In this document: piece by piece, positions 21,541 through 31,229 of the stretch
Position numbering within the stretch: position 1 is the first letter of the stretch
Layout of the letters: each line of letters starts with the position of its first letter
Virus record (IMG/VR): IMGVR_UViG_3300045976_000088
Coordinates: 33,605 to 97,604 of that record
Strand: one strand, 5' to 3'
DNA: 64,000 nt
Source of the DNA: a virus
Program-made: the position numbers and the translations under genes
Notes under the pieces: model-generated
What the model was told of the DNA's origin: nothing
Databases searched by the model: none
Seen by the model: only the letters and a program-made list of their open reading frames with translations

Positions 21541-22692
21541 ATGTCCTTGTTCGTCGACCTGATCGAGCTCAGCGAGCCGCGCACCAACGCGGCGCTGGAG
21601 TTCATGTGCAAGGCGTCGCACGACGATGACGACGCGGTGTGGCTGCCGATGGATTCCCCGTTCATCCGGCGCCTCGTCGAGCTGTTCACCCAGCGCGGCC
21701 TGATGCGCCTCGATGCGTTCCGCGTCGACCTGCAGGCCTGGGCCGAAGGTCAGCGCCACCGCGAGCACCCCGAGCGGCCCGCGCGCCCCGATGGCGCCAT
21801 GGAGCGCTGGACGTCGGCCGAACTCGCGCTGGTGAAGCTGTACCTGGAGGCCGTGCCGCCGGCGCAGTACACGCTCGACGACTGGATGATGCTCACCGAG
21901 TACCTGTTCCAGCGCTACCTGCCGGCCGACGACATGCGCACCGAGGCCGAATGGTTAGCCACCAAGGCGACGCTGATGGGTCGCGTGCAGGCCAACATGG
22001 AGAAGATCGGCACGCGCCAGGCCGACGCGGTGATCGCCGCGCTGCCAGCCACCGTGCACGCGGCCGAAACCGCCTTCGACCTGACGCCGCGGCAGCGCGC
22101 TACGCTCGACTTCGCGCGCGTGCGCGCCGCTGAGAACGTGCGCGCGCTGACCGAGGACGTGCGCCACAAGATGCGCACGCTGATCGCGCAGCACGCCGAG
22201 CGACAGATGCTCAAGGTGCCTGGCACGCCGGGCACCGCGCTGCAGACCGAGCTCGTCGATGCGTTCGCCGCGCTCAACCGCGACTGGCGCCGCGTCGCGG
22301 TGACGGAGGCGGCCGAGGCCTCGAACCAGGGCTTCATCGGCACGCTCAAGCCTGGAGCGCGCGTCAAGCGCGTCGAGCAGTACAAGGGCGTGTGCGCGTG
22401 GTGCGCAAAGATCAACGGCCGCATCCTGGAGGTCGTCGACCCGTCGGCGCCGGACAAGGACGGCGAGACCCAGGTATGGGTCGGCAAGACGAACATCGGC
22501 CGCTCCGCGGCGCCGCGCAAGCGCGTTGGCGACCTGCTGGTCGAGCGCGAGCCGCACGAGCGCTACTGGATAGCCGCCGGCACGCAGCACCCTCACTGCC
22601 GCGGGCGATGGATCCCCGTGGCCGATGCCCAGCCGGGGGACGATCCGGCGTTCGCGGAGTGGCTGAGCCAGCTCCTGGAGAAGAAACCTTGA
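21541..22692 (+). CDS. MuF-type head morphogenesis protein
   Basis: A 383-aa protein. The C-terminal third has the hallmarks of the Mu gpF/SPP1 gp7 domain: [36 protein letters not shown] (CxxC), then [14 protein letters not shown]. The N-terminal 200 residues are helical. MuF proteins are minor head components bound to the portal and enter the host with the DNA. ATG 21541 is preferred because it follows the promoter by one base; the frame is open upstream through GC-rich non-coding DNA. The portal gene is unusually far upstream (16.7 kb). Confidence 0.8.
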   Translation: MSLFVDLIELSEPRTNAALEFMCKASHDDDDAVWLPMDSPFIRRLVELFTQRGLMRLDAFRVDLQAWAEGQRHREHPERPARPDGAMERWTSAELALVKLYLEAVPPAQYTLDDWMMLTEYLFQRYLPADDMRTEAEWLATKATLMGRVQANMEKIGTRQADAVIAALPATVHAAETAFDLTPRQRATLDFARVRAAENVRALTEDVRHKMRTLIAQHAERQMLKVPGTPGTALQTELVDAFAALNRDWRRVAVTEAAEASNQGFIGTLKPGARVKRVEQYKGVCAWCAKINGRILEVVDPSAPDKDGETQVWVGKTNIGRSAAPRKRVGDLLVEREPHERYWIAAGTQHPHCRGRWIPVADAQPGDDPAFAEWLSQLLEKKP

Positions 22693-23300
22693 ACCAACTG
22701 AGCTGGCCCGAGCGCCCGACCTGCCACGACAAGGACTGGCAAGCCCAGCGCTTCGGCCAACAGACCTGGCGCGCTGCCGGCGAGCGACTGCACCCCGAGA
22801 ACGATCACGTTCCCGCGTTCCGCACCTGCAGCTACTGCGGCTCGATGCACCCCGAGGATCTGCTGAACGCGCTGCGCGCCGGCGCCAAGGCGGGCGGCTC
22901 CGACTGGAAGTACGGCTGGCCGCACAAGTTCTACATCGACGGCATCCCCAACAGCCAGGCCGGCAACCTGGTGACGCGCATGTCCATGTCGAGCTGCGGA
23001 GAAGTGCCGACGGACGAGGAGAACGCTTCACTGCAGGACTGGGCGAAGCGGTACAACGGCGTGGCCGAGTGGTCGCCGCCGAAGGATGGTCGCTGCCGCG
23101 GCGTGGTGCGCGTGCCCGACGGCCAGACCACGCACGGCAAGTGGTACAACCAGCACCTGTTCGACCTGGACGAGGCCTCGTTCAACGAGCTCGCGTCCCT
23201 GCTGGAGCAGCACACCGGCATCAAGTTCACCCGAGAGGTGGATGCCGACGGCAAGGTGAACATCGCCTACCAGGCGCCGCGTCACGGCTATCAGCGCTGA
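22689..23300 (+). CDS. Hypothetical protein with CSYCG motif
   Basis: A 203-aa protein. TTG 22689 overlaps the previous stop and follows CTGGAG. One cysteine pair ([13 protein letters not shown]) sits in the first third, followed by a [13 protein letters not shown] strand pair and a C-terminal [21 protein letters not shown] hairpin. I recognise the type as a recurring phage hypothetical. No catalytic motif. It is coupled to the head gene upstream. Confidence 0.6.
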   Translation: MNQLSWPERPTCHDKDWQAQRFGQQTWRAAGERLHPENDHVPAFRTCSYCGSMHPEDLLNALRAGAKAGGSDWKYGWPHKFYIDGIPNSQAGNLVTRMSMSSCGEVPTDEENASLQDWAKRYNGVAEWSPPKDGRCRGVVRVPDGQTTHGKWYNQHLFDLDEASFNELASLLEQHTGIKFTREVDADGKVNIAYQAPRHGYQR

Positions 23301-23302
23301 TC

Positions 23303-23992
23303 ATGCCGCTCCTCGAAGGCTCCAGCGACGACGTGATTTCGGCGAACATCGCCGAGCTGATCCGCGCCGGCCACCCGCGCGACCAGGCTGTGGCGATCGC
23401 CTACAAGAAGGCCGGCCGCGCGCGCGAGGAGCAGCCCCTGGCAAAGGCCGTGCTGTTGGTCAAGGCTTCGGTGCTGTCGGCCGCGGCCCGGCGCGCCTGG
23501 TCGGAGCCTACCGAGGCGCAGGCGAAGGCCGGCAACTACGCCAAGCCGCGCGTGCAGTGGCATGGCCTGGAGATCGCCATCGAGAACCCGGCCGGCAGCA
23601 CGCGCCGAGGCAAGAAGCCGGACGGCACCGAGTGGGCGACGAAGATGCGCAACGACTACGGCTACGTGTGCCGCAGCGAAGGCGTCGACGGAGACGAGGT
23701 GGACGTGTTTCTCGGGCCCGAGCTCGACAGCGCGCCGACGGTCTACGTCGTGCACCAGCGCAAGGTCGGCGACTGGAAGGCCTACGACGAGGACAAGTGC
23801 ATGCTCGGCTTTCCCAGCGAGGAGGCCGCGCGCGATGCGTTCCTGGCGAACTACGATGATCCGCGCTTCCTCGGCCCAATCACAGCCATGCCGGTCGATG
23901 AGTTCATCGCCAAGGTGCGGGCCACGCGCGAGCGGCCGGCGATGATCAAGGCGCTGTTCGTCCTGTTCAGAACACCCATTCGCGCAGGGTGA
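23303..23992 (+). CDS. Polyvalent-type protein with inorganic-pyrophosphatase-like domain
   Basis: A 229-aa protein. Residues 1-38 are a helical unit ([27 protein letters not shown]) common at the front of phage polyvalent proteins. An [10 protein letters not shown] motif follows. Residues 80-200 ([59 protein letters not shown]) match the pyrophosphatase-like domain described in polyvalent proteins of phages and conjugative elements. DGDEVDVF supplies the acidic metal site. It may hydrolyse pyrophosphate or only bind a nucleotide. The 3' end lies beneath a low-GC antisense gene. Confidence 0.65.
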   Translation: MPLLEGSSDDVISANIAELIRAGHPRDQAVAIAYKKAGRAREEQPLAKAVLLVKASVLSAAARRAWSEPTEAQAKAGNYAKPRVQWHGLEIAIENPAGSTRRGKKPDGTEWATKMRNDYGYVCRSEGVDGDEVDVFLGPELDSAPTVYVVHQRKVGDWKAYDEDKCMLGFPSEEAARDAFLANYDDPRFLGPITAMPVDEFIAKVRATRERPAMIKALFVLFRTPIRAG

Positions 23993-24351
23993 AGACAGAG
24001 CGCCAAAACCAGCGCGACGTGCATCGATCGTAATAATCGCCGGCGCCTTTCAGCCGGGGTAATTCCGTGGTGGCGTTTGCATACGGTTGTGTAGTGGCTT
24101 TGATTTGCAAAGCCACATTCGTATGCTATTTCTGAAAGTGATTTATCACGATCGACTAGCAAATCGTCTGCAGCCTGTAGCCGATACTCTGTTAAAAATT
24201 GCATTGGCGTTGAGCCGATTGCAACCTTGAATCTACGAGAAAAATGATGGTCACTCATTCCTGCTGCCCTTGCCATTTCAGATAATGTGATTTTTCGCCC
24301 GTAGTTTTTGGCGATGAACCCGAATACCCTTTCAATCTGCGATGCGCGCAT
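23851..24351 (-). CDS. AraC-family DNA-binding domain protein, low GC
   Basis: A 166-aa product. Residues 1-105 are a complete AraC/XylS double helix-turn-helix ([21 protein letters not shown], then [26 protein letters not shown]). There is no effector domain. The last 55 residues run antisense through the 3' end of the plus-strand gene and look like acquired tail sequence. GC of about 24030-24360 is clearly below the surroundings, indicating recent transfer. It could regulate host or phage promoters. The plus-strand genes on both sides seem intact. Confidence 0.7.
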   Translation of the reverse strand: MRASQIERVFGFIAKNYGRKITLSEMARAAGMSDHHFSRRFKVAIGSTPMQFLTEYRLQAADDLLVDRDKSLSEIAYECGFANQSHYTTVCKRHHGITPAERRRRLLRSMHVALVLALCLHPARMGVLNRTNSALIIAGRSRVARTLAMNSSTGMAVIGPRKRGSS

Positions 24352-24412
24352 GGCTGCACTGCATATCTGTTGGGACGTTATTTAACGGGTAAAGTCGACG
24401 AGGGTTCCGTGC

Positions 24413-24434
24413 ATCGTGACGTCATGATCGGGTT
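24413..24434 (+). promoter_or_regulatory. Phage promoter before the 2096-aa gene
   Basis: ATCGTGACG at 24413-24421, hexamer CATGAT, predicted start 24435, 23-nt leader. TGACGTCA at 24417-24424 is palindromic. Confidence 0.45.
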
Positions 24435-24457
24435 GACATCTTCAGGGCCTGGTCAGG

Positions 24458-27400
24458 ATGATCATCTTCCTCAAAAAATCGCAGTTCGCGCTGTTCGACG
24501 CTCCTGTGCACGTGGCGCCCCACGTGCGCAAGGATGGCGTGGTCGTCGCCGCCCACACGCGGATCCAGAAGGTGCGGCCGAAGGCGCCGGCGCCCCAGCA
24601 GCGCACCCTGTTTGGCGACGAGCAGGAGAAGCAGAAGCGCTCGAAGCTGGACGCCTGGATCGCCAAGCATGGTGGCTTGCGCGCGATCGCCAGCATCCTG
24701 GCAACCGTCACCGAGGGCCAGCAGCAGCACCTGTTCGATCTGATGGCGAAGCTGGGCGGCAAGACGCCGGCCGAGATCGCTTCGATGTTCGATGGCCTGG
24801 CCGAGAAGGCGCCGGAGAAGGGCGAGACACCGGACCTGTTCGCGCAGCCGGCGGCCACGGAGAAGCCGGCCGAGGCGCCTGCGCCGGAGCCGAAGAAGAA
24901 GCGCGCGCCGCGCAAGGCGAAAGAGACCGAAGCCGACACCCGACAGTCAGAGGTGGCGTCCGCGATTCGGGCAGCAGTCGGCTCCTCCTCGCCGCTCGGT
25001 CGGCCGTTCCCGATCACCGTGTCATTTGGCGGTCGCGAGCAGCGGTTCATGGCGCGCATCGACGCGCTAGCGCGCGGGAAAAACAAGGGCGCCATCCACC
25101 TCATGCAGGTCGTGCAGGGACGCATCGTCAAGGGTGATGAGGTTGGGCCGATTGCGCGCTACTTCGTGCTGACGGGAAAGGACGAGCTCAAAGACGACAA
25201 GCAACTGCCGCACCGCGTCAGCGACGAGGAAAAGGCGAAGTTTGACCAGGCATTCCAGGCTGCACAGCCCGAGCCAGCCCCGGTTCCAGCACCAGCCCCG
25301 CACGACCGCGACGCTCCGTTCGGCGTAGCCGCCGGCATCACCAAGGCCGCGCGCCGCGAGATCAACGCCGAGGTCGCGCGCCTGGTGGCCGAGGGCCAGG
25401 TCGACAAAGACCTGTTCCGCCAGTACAGCGGCAACGGTGGCTGCGGCGACAGCCTGAACGAGTATTACACCGACCCCGACGTGGCGCGCGCGATGTGGGA
25501 CGTTCTGGCGCGCCTGGGCGCCGAGCACGGTACAGCGCTTGAGCCGAGCTGCGGCACTGGCGTGTTCCTGCACACCGCGCCGGCCGGCTTCCGCGTCACC
25601 GGCGTCGAGCTCGACCCGACCAGCGCGGCGGTCGCGCTGGCGCTGCACGGCGACCGGCACGAGATCAACACCGCGAGCCTGGAGCGCTTCGCGACGACCG
25701 ACGATCGCCAGTTCGACGTGGTGATCGGCAACCCGCCCTACGGCCCGCGCGGCTTCCTCGCGAAGGATGACAAGGTGGGCATGACGACCGCCGAGGCCTA
25801 CTTCTGCGACACCGCGCTCGACAAGTGCAAGCCGGGCGGCCTCGTCGCGCTGGTGGTACCCACCGGCATCATGGACAGCAGCCGCAACCGCAGCCTGCGC
25901 GAGCAGCTGCTGGTGAAGGGCCAGTTCCTCGGGGCGCTGCGCATGCCGAACACCGCGTTCGAGCACTCGCACACCGAGGTGACAACCGATGTCGTCTTCC
26001 TGCGCAAGCGCCCCGACGACGTGGTAGGCGCGCTGCAGACCGTACCGCAGGAGAAGTTGCAGCAGCTGGGCGTGTGGGACGATGATTTCCTGGCTGGTAC
26101 CTACTTCACCGAGGGCCGCGGCGCCGGCAACGTGCTGGGCACGCTGGAGGCCGGCTGGCGCGCGAAGGCCGGCATCGGCAACGACATCACAGTGACCGGA
26201 TCGATGGCCGGCGTCCCCGAAGCCATCCGCGAGTTCGCGCCGCATCCCGAGAGCGTTGGCGTGGCCGACCTGACGGTGCCGCAGATCCTGGAGGCGTTGC
26301 CAGAGGGCGCGATGCGCGACGCGGCGCTGTCTGCATCGTTCCGGCGCCCCTACACCAACACCGCCAAGATCGGCGACACCAAGACGGTCGATGGCGTCAC
26401 CTACGTGCTGCAGGGCAACCCGCCGCGCTGGCACCGGGTGGACGAGTTCATGGCGACGACAGCGGTGGCCGACGCCGCGCCGCTGGCGGCTCGCATCGAG
26501 GCGGCCATGGACGGCGGCGACCGTGAGGGCCTGGCCGAGGCCGTGCGCGCCTACGTCGAGCAGCACGGCATCCCGGCCGACAACCCCGAGCTGATGACCG
26601 CGGCCAGCGTCGACAAGACGCTGTTCCGCCTGGTGGGGGCCGTGAACCGCAAGGGCGAGCTGTCCGATGCCGTGCTCGGCCGCGCGCCGCGCAAGATCGA
26701 AGGCAGCTTCGAGACGCAGGCCGAGGCGCTGGCTCTCGACGAGAAGCGCAGCTTCACAGCCGACGAGCTCGCCGAGCGTGTTGGACGCGACGTGGACTCG
26801 GTGGTCGACCAGCTGACCGCTGACGCACGCTACGCCTACCTGGGCGATGGCCGCTGGACCACCATGTCGGCCTACCTGACCGGCGAGCTCTGGCCCAAGC
26901 TGGACGCCGCGCGCGCCGCGTTGGCGGCCGGCGCCGGCGAACTGCAGGGAAAGCTGGAGCAGCAGGCCAAGCGCCTGGAGGAGACGATTGCGCCGCGCGC
27001 GCTCGATGAGGTCGATTTTCAGATCAACAGCGCGTTTCTGCCGCTGCACGTGCTGGAGGCGTTCTTCAACTGGCGCCAGTTCGACGGCCCCGAGGCGAAC
27101 GAGTGGACGCGCAAGCAGCCGCCGATCTCGATCAAGTTCGGAGATGGCGTCTACACGATCGAGGGCGGCCTGTCCTGGAGCACCAGCAAGCTGCTGGACA
27201 AGTACCTCAACCGATCCGGCGTCAAGAAGGACGAGAAGCCGGAAATCGACAGCCTGAACGAGGAGTTCAAGAGCTGGCTGTGCGGCAGCCAGTACCGCGA
27301 TGCGGTCGAGGAGCTTTACAACCGGAAGTTCCGCGGCTACGTCGGCGAGGACTACAGCGACGCTCCGATCGACGTGCCGGGCCTGACCACCGACCGCGAC

Positions 27401-30400
27401 GTGCGCAAATGGCGCTGGTCGAGCCTGCGGCGCTCCCTTGCGACCGGCAAGGGCATCGTGGCCGACGACGTGGGCCTTGGCAAGACGCTGGGCGGCCTGC
27501 TGCTCGCTCGCATGGCGAAGATCGACGGGCGCGCCAAGAAGCCGATCATCGTCGTGCCAAAGTCGGTACTCGCCAACTGGTACAGCGAGACGCAGACCTG
27601 GTTCCCGAGCTCGCGCGTGCTCACCATCGGCGCCAACTTCAGCGAAGGCAAAGACGGCGAGCTCGTCGGGCGCGACGACGATCCGATCGAGCGCAAGCGC
27701 AAGTACCACGACCTGACGCAGAACGATTACGACTTCGTGATCATCAGCGAGCCGGCGTTCGAGGAGGTCGACCTTAACCCCGAGCTCAAAGAGGGGTACT
27801 ACAGCGACGATTTTTGGGTGCAGCGCGGCGACAAGCTGGGCAACGCCGGCGACAAGCGACGCAAGCGCATCAAGGAGCAGTACGAGCAGTCCATCGCCTC
27901 GCGCGAGTTCCAGGACCGCACCGACGCGATCTACTTCGACCAGCTGGGCGTCGACATGCTGCTGGCCGACGAGATGCACCACCAGAAGAACCTCTACGCC
28001 GCCAAGGCGCGCTTCGGCGAGCAACCGAAGTTCCTCGGCGGCCAGGGCCTGTCGAACCGCGCGCTCGACTTCAACCTCAAGACGCGCTGGGTGCGCGAGC
28101 AGAACGATGGCAAGGGCGTCTACGGCCTGACGGCCACGCCGACCAAGAACAGCCCGCTCGAAATCTACTCGATGCTGTCGCACGTAGCGCCCGAAGCATT
28201 CGAGAAGATCGGCGTGCGCAACAGCGAGGAGTTCCTGGACCGCTTCTGCGAGTTCACGAACGACAAGGTTCTGTCGACCAGCGGCGACATCGAGGATGCG
28301 CTGGTGGTGTCGGGCTTCAAGAACCTGACCGAGCTGCGCGAGATCATGGCGCGCTTCATCGACCGCCGCACCGCGGAAATGGTCGGGCTTGAGCTGCCTA
28401 AGCGCGACGACAAGCTGCACCTGGTGGGCATGACACCCAAGCAGGAGGAGGTCTACGCCAGCCTGCGCGAGCTCGCGGCCGAGGCCAAGGAGAAGGACTC
28501 CACGGGCGACGCGCACATCTTCTCCGTGATGGACAAGATGAACAAGGCGGCGCTCGACCTGGCGCTGCTCGGCGCCGAGCATGCCGGCGCGCGCAGCCCG
28601 AAGTACGACGCGATCGCCACGCAGGTGAAGGCGGGCCTGAAGGATGGCGCGCAGATCGTCTTCAGCGAGTACATCGACTCGCACGACCGGTTGGTGGCCG
28701 CGCTGGTCGACGCCGGCGTGCCGCGGAACCGCATCGGTGTGATCAACGCGAAGGTGGCGAGCAGCGCCGTGAAGCGCCAGAACATCGCCGAGGCGCTGAA
28801 CAACGGCAAGCTCGACGTGGTGATCGGCAATGCGACGATGGCCGAAGGCCTCAACATGCAGAAGCGCACCACCGACATCCACCACGCCGACGTGCCGTGG
28901 GAACCGGCGACGCTGCAGCAGCGCAACGGACGGGGCCTGCGTCAGGGCAACTACAACGAGGCCGTTCGCATCCACACCTACCTGTCCAAGGGCAGCTTCG
29001 ACGGCTACCGGTACCAGGCCGTGCGCGCTAAGAAGGACTGGCAAGACCTGCTATGGAACGGCGGAGATCGCGTCGAGAACCTGGCGCGCGAGGGCCAGTT
29101 CAGCCGCGAAGACCTGAACATCATGCTGGCGGCCGACCCCGAGGCAGCGCGCGCCGCCTACGAGAAGGACAAGTCCGCGGCGCAGCAGCGCTATGACGCC
29201 GGCCAGCGCCAGGCCGCGAACGAGCAGTTCGTGCGCTTCCAGGATATGACGCGCAGCTACGGCGCGCTGAAGAACAAGAACACCGCGAGCGCGACGCGGC
29301 TGCGCCAGAAGCTGGAGAGCGCGAAGACGGCGCTGTTCAACAACAAGTATTTCACCCACAAGCCGGCGCTCGACAGCGCGACCGACGTGCTGATCGAGCC
29401 GAGCAGTGGCACCGCGCTGCACGCTGGCGTCGGCCTCGACTACGGCAAGGAAGGCCGGTTCGTCGTGTCGGGCGTCAACGCGCGCGCAGGCACCGTGACG
29501 ATGCGGCGCTACGCCGAGGTGAGTGGTGGCAGCGCGGTGACGGTGCCGCTGAGCGAACTGGCTTCTGGCATCAAGCCGTTCGCGGTCGACAAGGACGCCG
29601 AGGCGGCCGAGGTGCGCGTCAAGCTGGAGAGTGCAGCAGCCGAGAAGCTGAACAGCTTGAAGTCCTGGGACGATGTGAAAACCATGCCATCTTCGGTGCT
29701 GGAGGCGAACCACGACCTGATTCAGCGACAGATCAAGGAAGGCGCCAAGAGCTACAAATTCAGCATGCCTTACGGCTCGGTTCCCATGGTCGACAAGCAG
29801 ACCGGTGAGCTCAAGATGGTTGAGAGCTACGAGCACACCAAGCTGCACGACACGCACGACTACTTGCTGCCGACCGAGGCGGCTAAGGAGAAGGCAATCC
29901 AAGCGTGGATGCAGGCCCGGCGAGAGGCCGAGGTCGGCAGCGAGTACGTGCACACTGGCAAGGGACGCAGCCAGAAGTCGACCCGCATGACGGCGCGCAC
30001 CTACAAGGGTGCCAGGTACGACGCGCGCACGCGCAATCCATTCACCGGTCTGCTGGGCGAGCTTGGCGGCAAGTCGTCCACCTACGGCGTCGACGGGCCG
30101 CTGGTGAAGGAGGCAAAGCGCCGCCTTGAAGTTGAGCAGCTGCATCGAATCAAGCACGCCGGCAGCCTGGAGGGCATCGTCGACGCTCTCGTGCCGCTTG
30201 CGAAGCTGGAAGGCAGCGAGAGCAGCATGGTCGCGCGCTACCCGGAAAAGGCGCTGGCATCGGCCTGGGCGCGCGCGCGCCATCTCGGGCTGCTCGACAA
30301 GCCGATGCCGCGCGGCAAGCACGGACACTACGCCGTCGGCCAGGCGACCGCATACGGCGCGCCGGAGCGCAGTGCTCACAACGCGCTGGTGCAGCTCGCC

Positions 30401-30748
30401 GCGGCCGCCGGCAGGCACGACCTGGCCGAGGCGATGGTTGCCAGCGCGGAGCGGCACGCGCAGCATGTCAACACGCCGGAGACCGCATCGGTGCTGACCA
30501 AGCACTACACGCCGAACACGCGCCGCCTGCGGCAGATCCGCGCGATCGCCGAGCGGCATGGGATGGCCGACAAGACGCTGGGGCAGTTGCGAGAGCACCG
30601 GCTGGGCGGCAACTTCTCGGTGCCGAGCGGCTACGGATATGACCCGGTTGGCATGCGCAACCAGGGCACAACGTTCATGGATAAGTGGAACGAACTCCAC
30701 GACCTGGCGAAACGCCGCGAGGCCGAGCCGCAGAAGGAGGCCGCATGA
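24458..30748 (+). CDS. Giant polyvalent protein: N6-methyltransferase + SNF2-like helicase (DarB-like)
   Basis: A 2096-aa protein. The N-terminus (MIIFLKKSQFALFDAP) resembles those of other phage head-linked proteins. Then comes a Lys/Ala/Pro linker. An adenine-methyltransferase domain has motif I LEPSCGTG at 361-368 and motif IV NPPY at 425-428. An SF2/SNF2-type helicase has DDVGLGKT around 1003-1010, DEMHH at 1171-1175 and QRNGRGLRQG near 1487. The C-terminal 600 residues are helical. The order matches P1 DarB-type proteins, which are packaged and protect injected DNA from restriction. No internal stop or frameshift. Modifying or remodelling incoming DNA is inferred. Confidence 0.85.
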   Translation: MIIFLKKSQFALFDAPVHVAPHVRKDGVVVAAHTRIQKVRPKAPAPQQRTLFGDEQEKQKRSKLDAWIAKHGGLRAIASILATVTEGQQQHLFDLMAKLGGKTPAEIASMFDGLAEKAPEKGETPDLFAQPAATEKPAEAPAPEPKKKRAPRKAKETEADTRQSEVASAIRAAVGSSSPLGRPFPITVSFGGREQRFMARIDALARGKNKGAIHLMQVVQGRIVKGDEVGPIARYFVLTGKDELKDDKQLPHRVSDEEKAKFDQAFQAAQPEPAPVPAPAPHDRDAPFGVAAGITKAARREINAEVARLVAEGQVDKDLFRQYSGNGGCGDSLNEYYTDPDVARAMWDVLARLGAEHGTALEPSCGTGVFLHTAPAGFRVTGVELDPTSAAVALALHGDRHEINTASLERFATTDDRQFDVVIGNPPYGPRGFLAKDDKVGMTTAEAYFCDTALDKCKPGGLVALVVPTGIMDSSRNRSLREQLLVKGQFLGALRMPNTAFEHSHTEVTTDVVFLRKRPDDVVGALQTVPQEKLQQLGVWDDDFLAGTYFTEGRGAGNVLGTLEAGWRAKAGIGNDITVTGSMAGVPEAIREFAPHPESVGVADLTVPQILEALPEGAMRDAALSASFRRPYTNTAKIGDTKTVDGVTYVLQGNPPRWHRVDEFMATTAVADAAPLAARIEAAMDGGDREGLAEAVRAYVEQHGIPADNPELMTAASVDKTLFRLVGAVNRKGELSDAVLGRAPRKIEGSFETQAEALALDEKRSFTADELAERVGRDVDSVVDQLTADARYAYLGDGRWTTMSAYLTGELWPKLDAARAALAAGAGELQGKLEQQAKRLEETIAPRALDEVDFQINSAFLPLHVLEAFFNWRQFDGPEANEWTRKQPPISIKFGDGVYTIEGGLSWSTSKLLDKYLNRSGVKKDEKPEIDSLNEEFKSWLCGSQYRDAVEELYNRKFRGYVGEDYSDAPIDVPGLTTDRDVRKWRWSSLRRSLATGKGIVADDVGLGKTLGGLLLARMAKIDGRAKKPIIVVPKSVLANWYSETQTWFPSSRVLTIGANFSEGKDGELVGRDDDPIERKRKYHDLTQNDYDFVIISEPAFEEVDLNPELKEGYYSDDFWVQRGDKLGNAGDKRRKRIKEQYEQSIASREFQDRTDAIYFDQLGVDMLLADEMHHQKNLYAAKARFGEQPKFLGGQGLSNRALDFNLKTRWVREQNDGKGVYGLTATPTKNSPLEIYSMLSHVAPEAFEKIGVRNSEEFLDRFCEFTNDKVLSTSGDIEDALVVSGFKNLTELREIMARFIDRRTAEMVGLELPKRDDKLHLVGMTPKQEEVYASLRELAAEAKEKDSTGDAHIFSVMDKMNKAALDLALLGAEHAGARSPKYDAIATQVKAGLKDGAQIVFSEYIDSHDRLVAALVDAGVPRNRIGVINAKVASSAVKRQNIAEALNNGKLDVVIGNATMAEGLNMQKRTTDIHHADVPWEPATLQQRNGRGLRQGNYNEAVRIHTYLSKGSFDGYRYQAVRAKKDWQDLLWNGGDRVENLAREGQFSREDLNIMLAADPEAARAAYEKDKSAAQQRYDAGQRQAANEQFVRFQDMTRSYGALKNKNTASATRLRQKLESAKTALFNNKYFTHKPALDSATDVLIEPSSGTALHAGVGLDYGKEGRFVVSGVNARAGTVTMRRYAEVSGGSAVTVPLSELASGIKPFAVDKDAEAAEVRVKLESAAAEKLNSLKSWDDVKTMPSSVLEANHDLIQRQIKEGAKSYKFSMPYGSVPMVDKQTGELKMVESYEHTKLHDTHDYLLPTEAAKEKAIQAWMQARREAEVGSEYVHTGKGRSQKSTRMTARTYKGARYDARTRNPFTGLLGELGGKSSTYGVDGPLVKEAKRRLEVEQLHRIKHAGSLEGIVDALVPLAKLEGSESSMVARYPEKALASAWARARHLGLLDKPMPRGKHGHYAVGQATAYGAPERSAHNALVQLAAAAGRHDLAEAMVASAERHAQHVNTPETASVLTKHYTPNTRRLRQIRAIAERHGMADKTLGQLREHRLGGNFSVPSGYGYDPVGMRNQGTTFMDKWNELHDLAKRREAEPQKEAA

Positions 30749-31071
30749 TCGACCCCAAGACCTTCGCAGCCAGCACGCTGCAGCTGCTGCAGCAGGATCC
30801 GCGGCGCTACCGCAACTTCGGCTGTTACTGGTGGCTGGTGAAGGCGCTGCTGAAGCAGTTCTACACGCGCGACAACCTGCATCTGCTGGGCGACTACAGC
30901 GACCCGGAGGCTATGGAGCGCATGCCGGCGCACACAGACCTGCAGGAGGCTCTGGCGGCCGCGATCAATGAGTACCAGGCCAACGCCAGCTATGGCGCCG
31001 GCGCCGTCGAAGTGCCAGACCAGGCCGGCGGCGGCACGTTCTTGCTGGTGGACCCGGATGCCACGTCCTAG
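30745..31071 (+). CDS. Small acidic helical protein
   Basis: A 108-aa protein with ATG overlapping the stop of the giant gene (ATGA). Aromatic-rich helix RYRNFGCYWWLVKALLKQFY, then acidic helices and a Gly-rich end. It is placed so as to be co-translated with the helicase-methyltransferase. It might be a chaperone or partner, but no family is recognised. Confidence 0.55.
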   Translation: MIDPKTFAASTLQLLQQDPRRYRNFGCYWWLVKALLKQFYTRDNLHLLGDYSDPEAMERMPAHTDLQEALAAAINEYQANASYGAGAVEVPDQAGGGTFLLVDPDATS

Positions 31072-31174
31072 AATCTCCCCACGGCCAGCGCTTCCGCTGC
31101 GTCGTCGATCCTGACCCGGACCAGAAGGCGGGCAATCCCCGGGCAAAGGTTCACCACCCGCAATCGAGCGCACA

Positions 31175-31204
31175 GGGGCCGCCTTCGGGCGGCTCCGTTC
31201 TTTC
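31175..31204 (+). terminator. Rho-independent terminator
   Basis: GGGGCCGCC pairs with GGCGGCTCC across a TTCG loop (31175-31183 with 31188-31196), followed by GTTCTTT. It ends the preceding unit four bases before the next promoter motif. Confidence 0.65.
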
Positions 31205-31207
31205 CGG

Positions 31208-31229
31208 GTCGTGAGGCGATCATGCTGGC
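31208..31229 (+). promoter_or_regulatory. Leaderless-type promoter for 1513-aa gene
   Basis: GTCGTGAGG at 31208-31216, hexamer GATCAT, C at -1, ATG 31230 at +1. Directly behind a terminator; no Shine-Dalgarno. Confidence 0.55.

Noticed and set aside
25067-29044. 1325-codon open frame on the minus strand opposite the giant helicase gene
   Set aside because: It mirrors the codon structure of a clear plus-strand gene. Its product is low-complexity Val/Leu/Arg/Ala with no domain, a usual shadow in high-GC DNA.
24458-30748. Splitting the 2096-aa frame into several genes
   Set aside because: No internal stop, start with SD or promoter motif was found, and domain order is continuous as in known DarB-type proteins.
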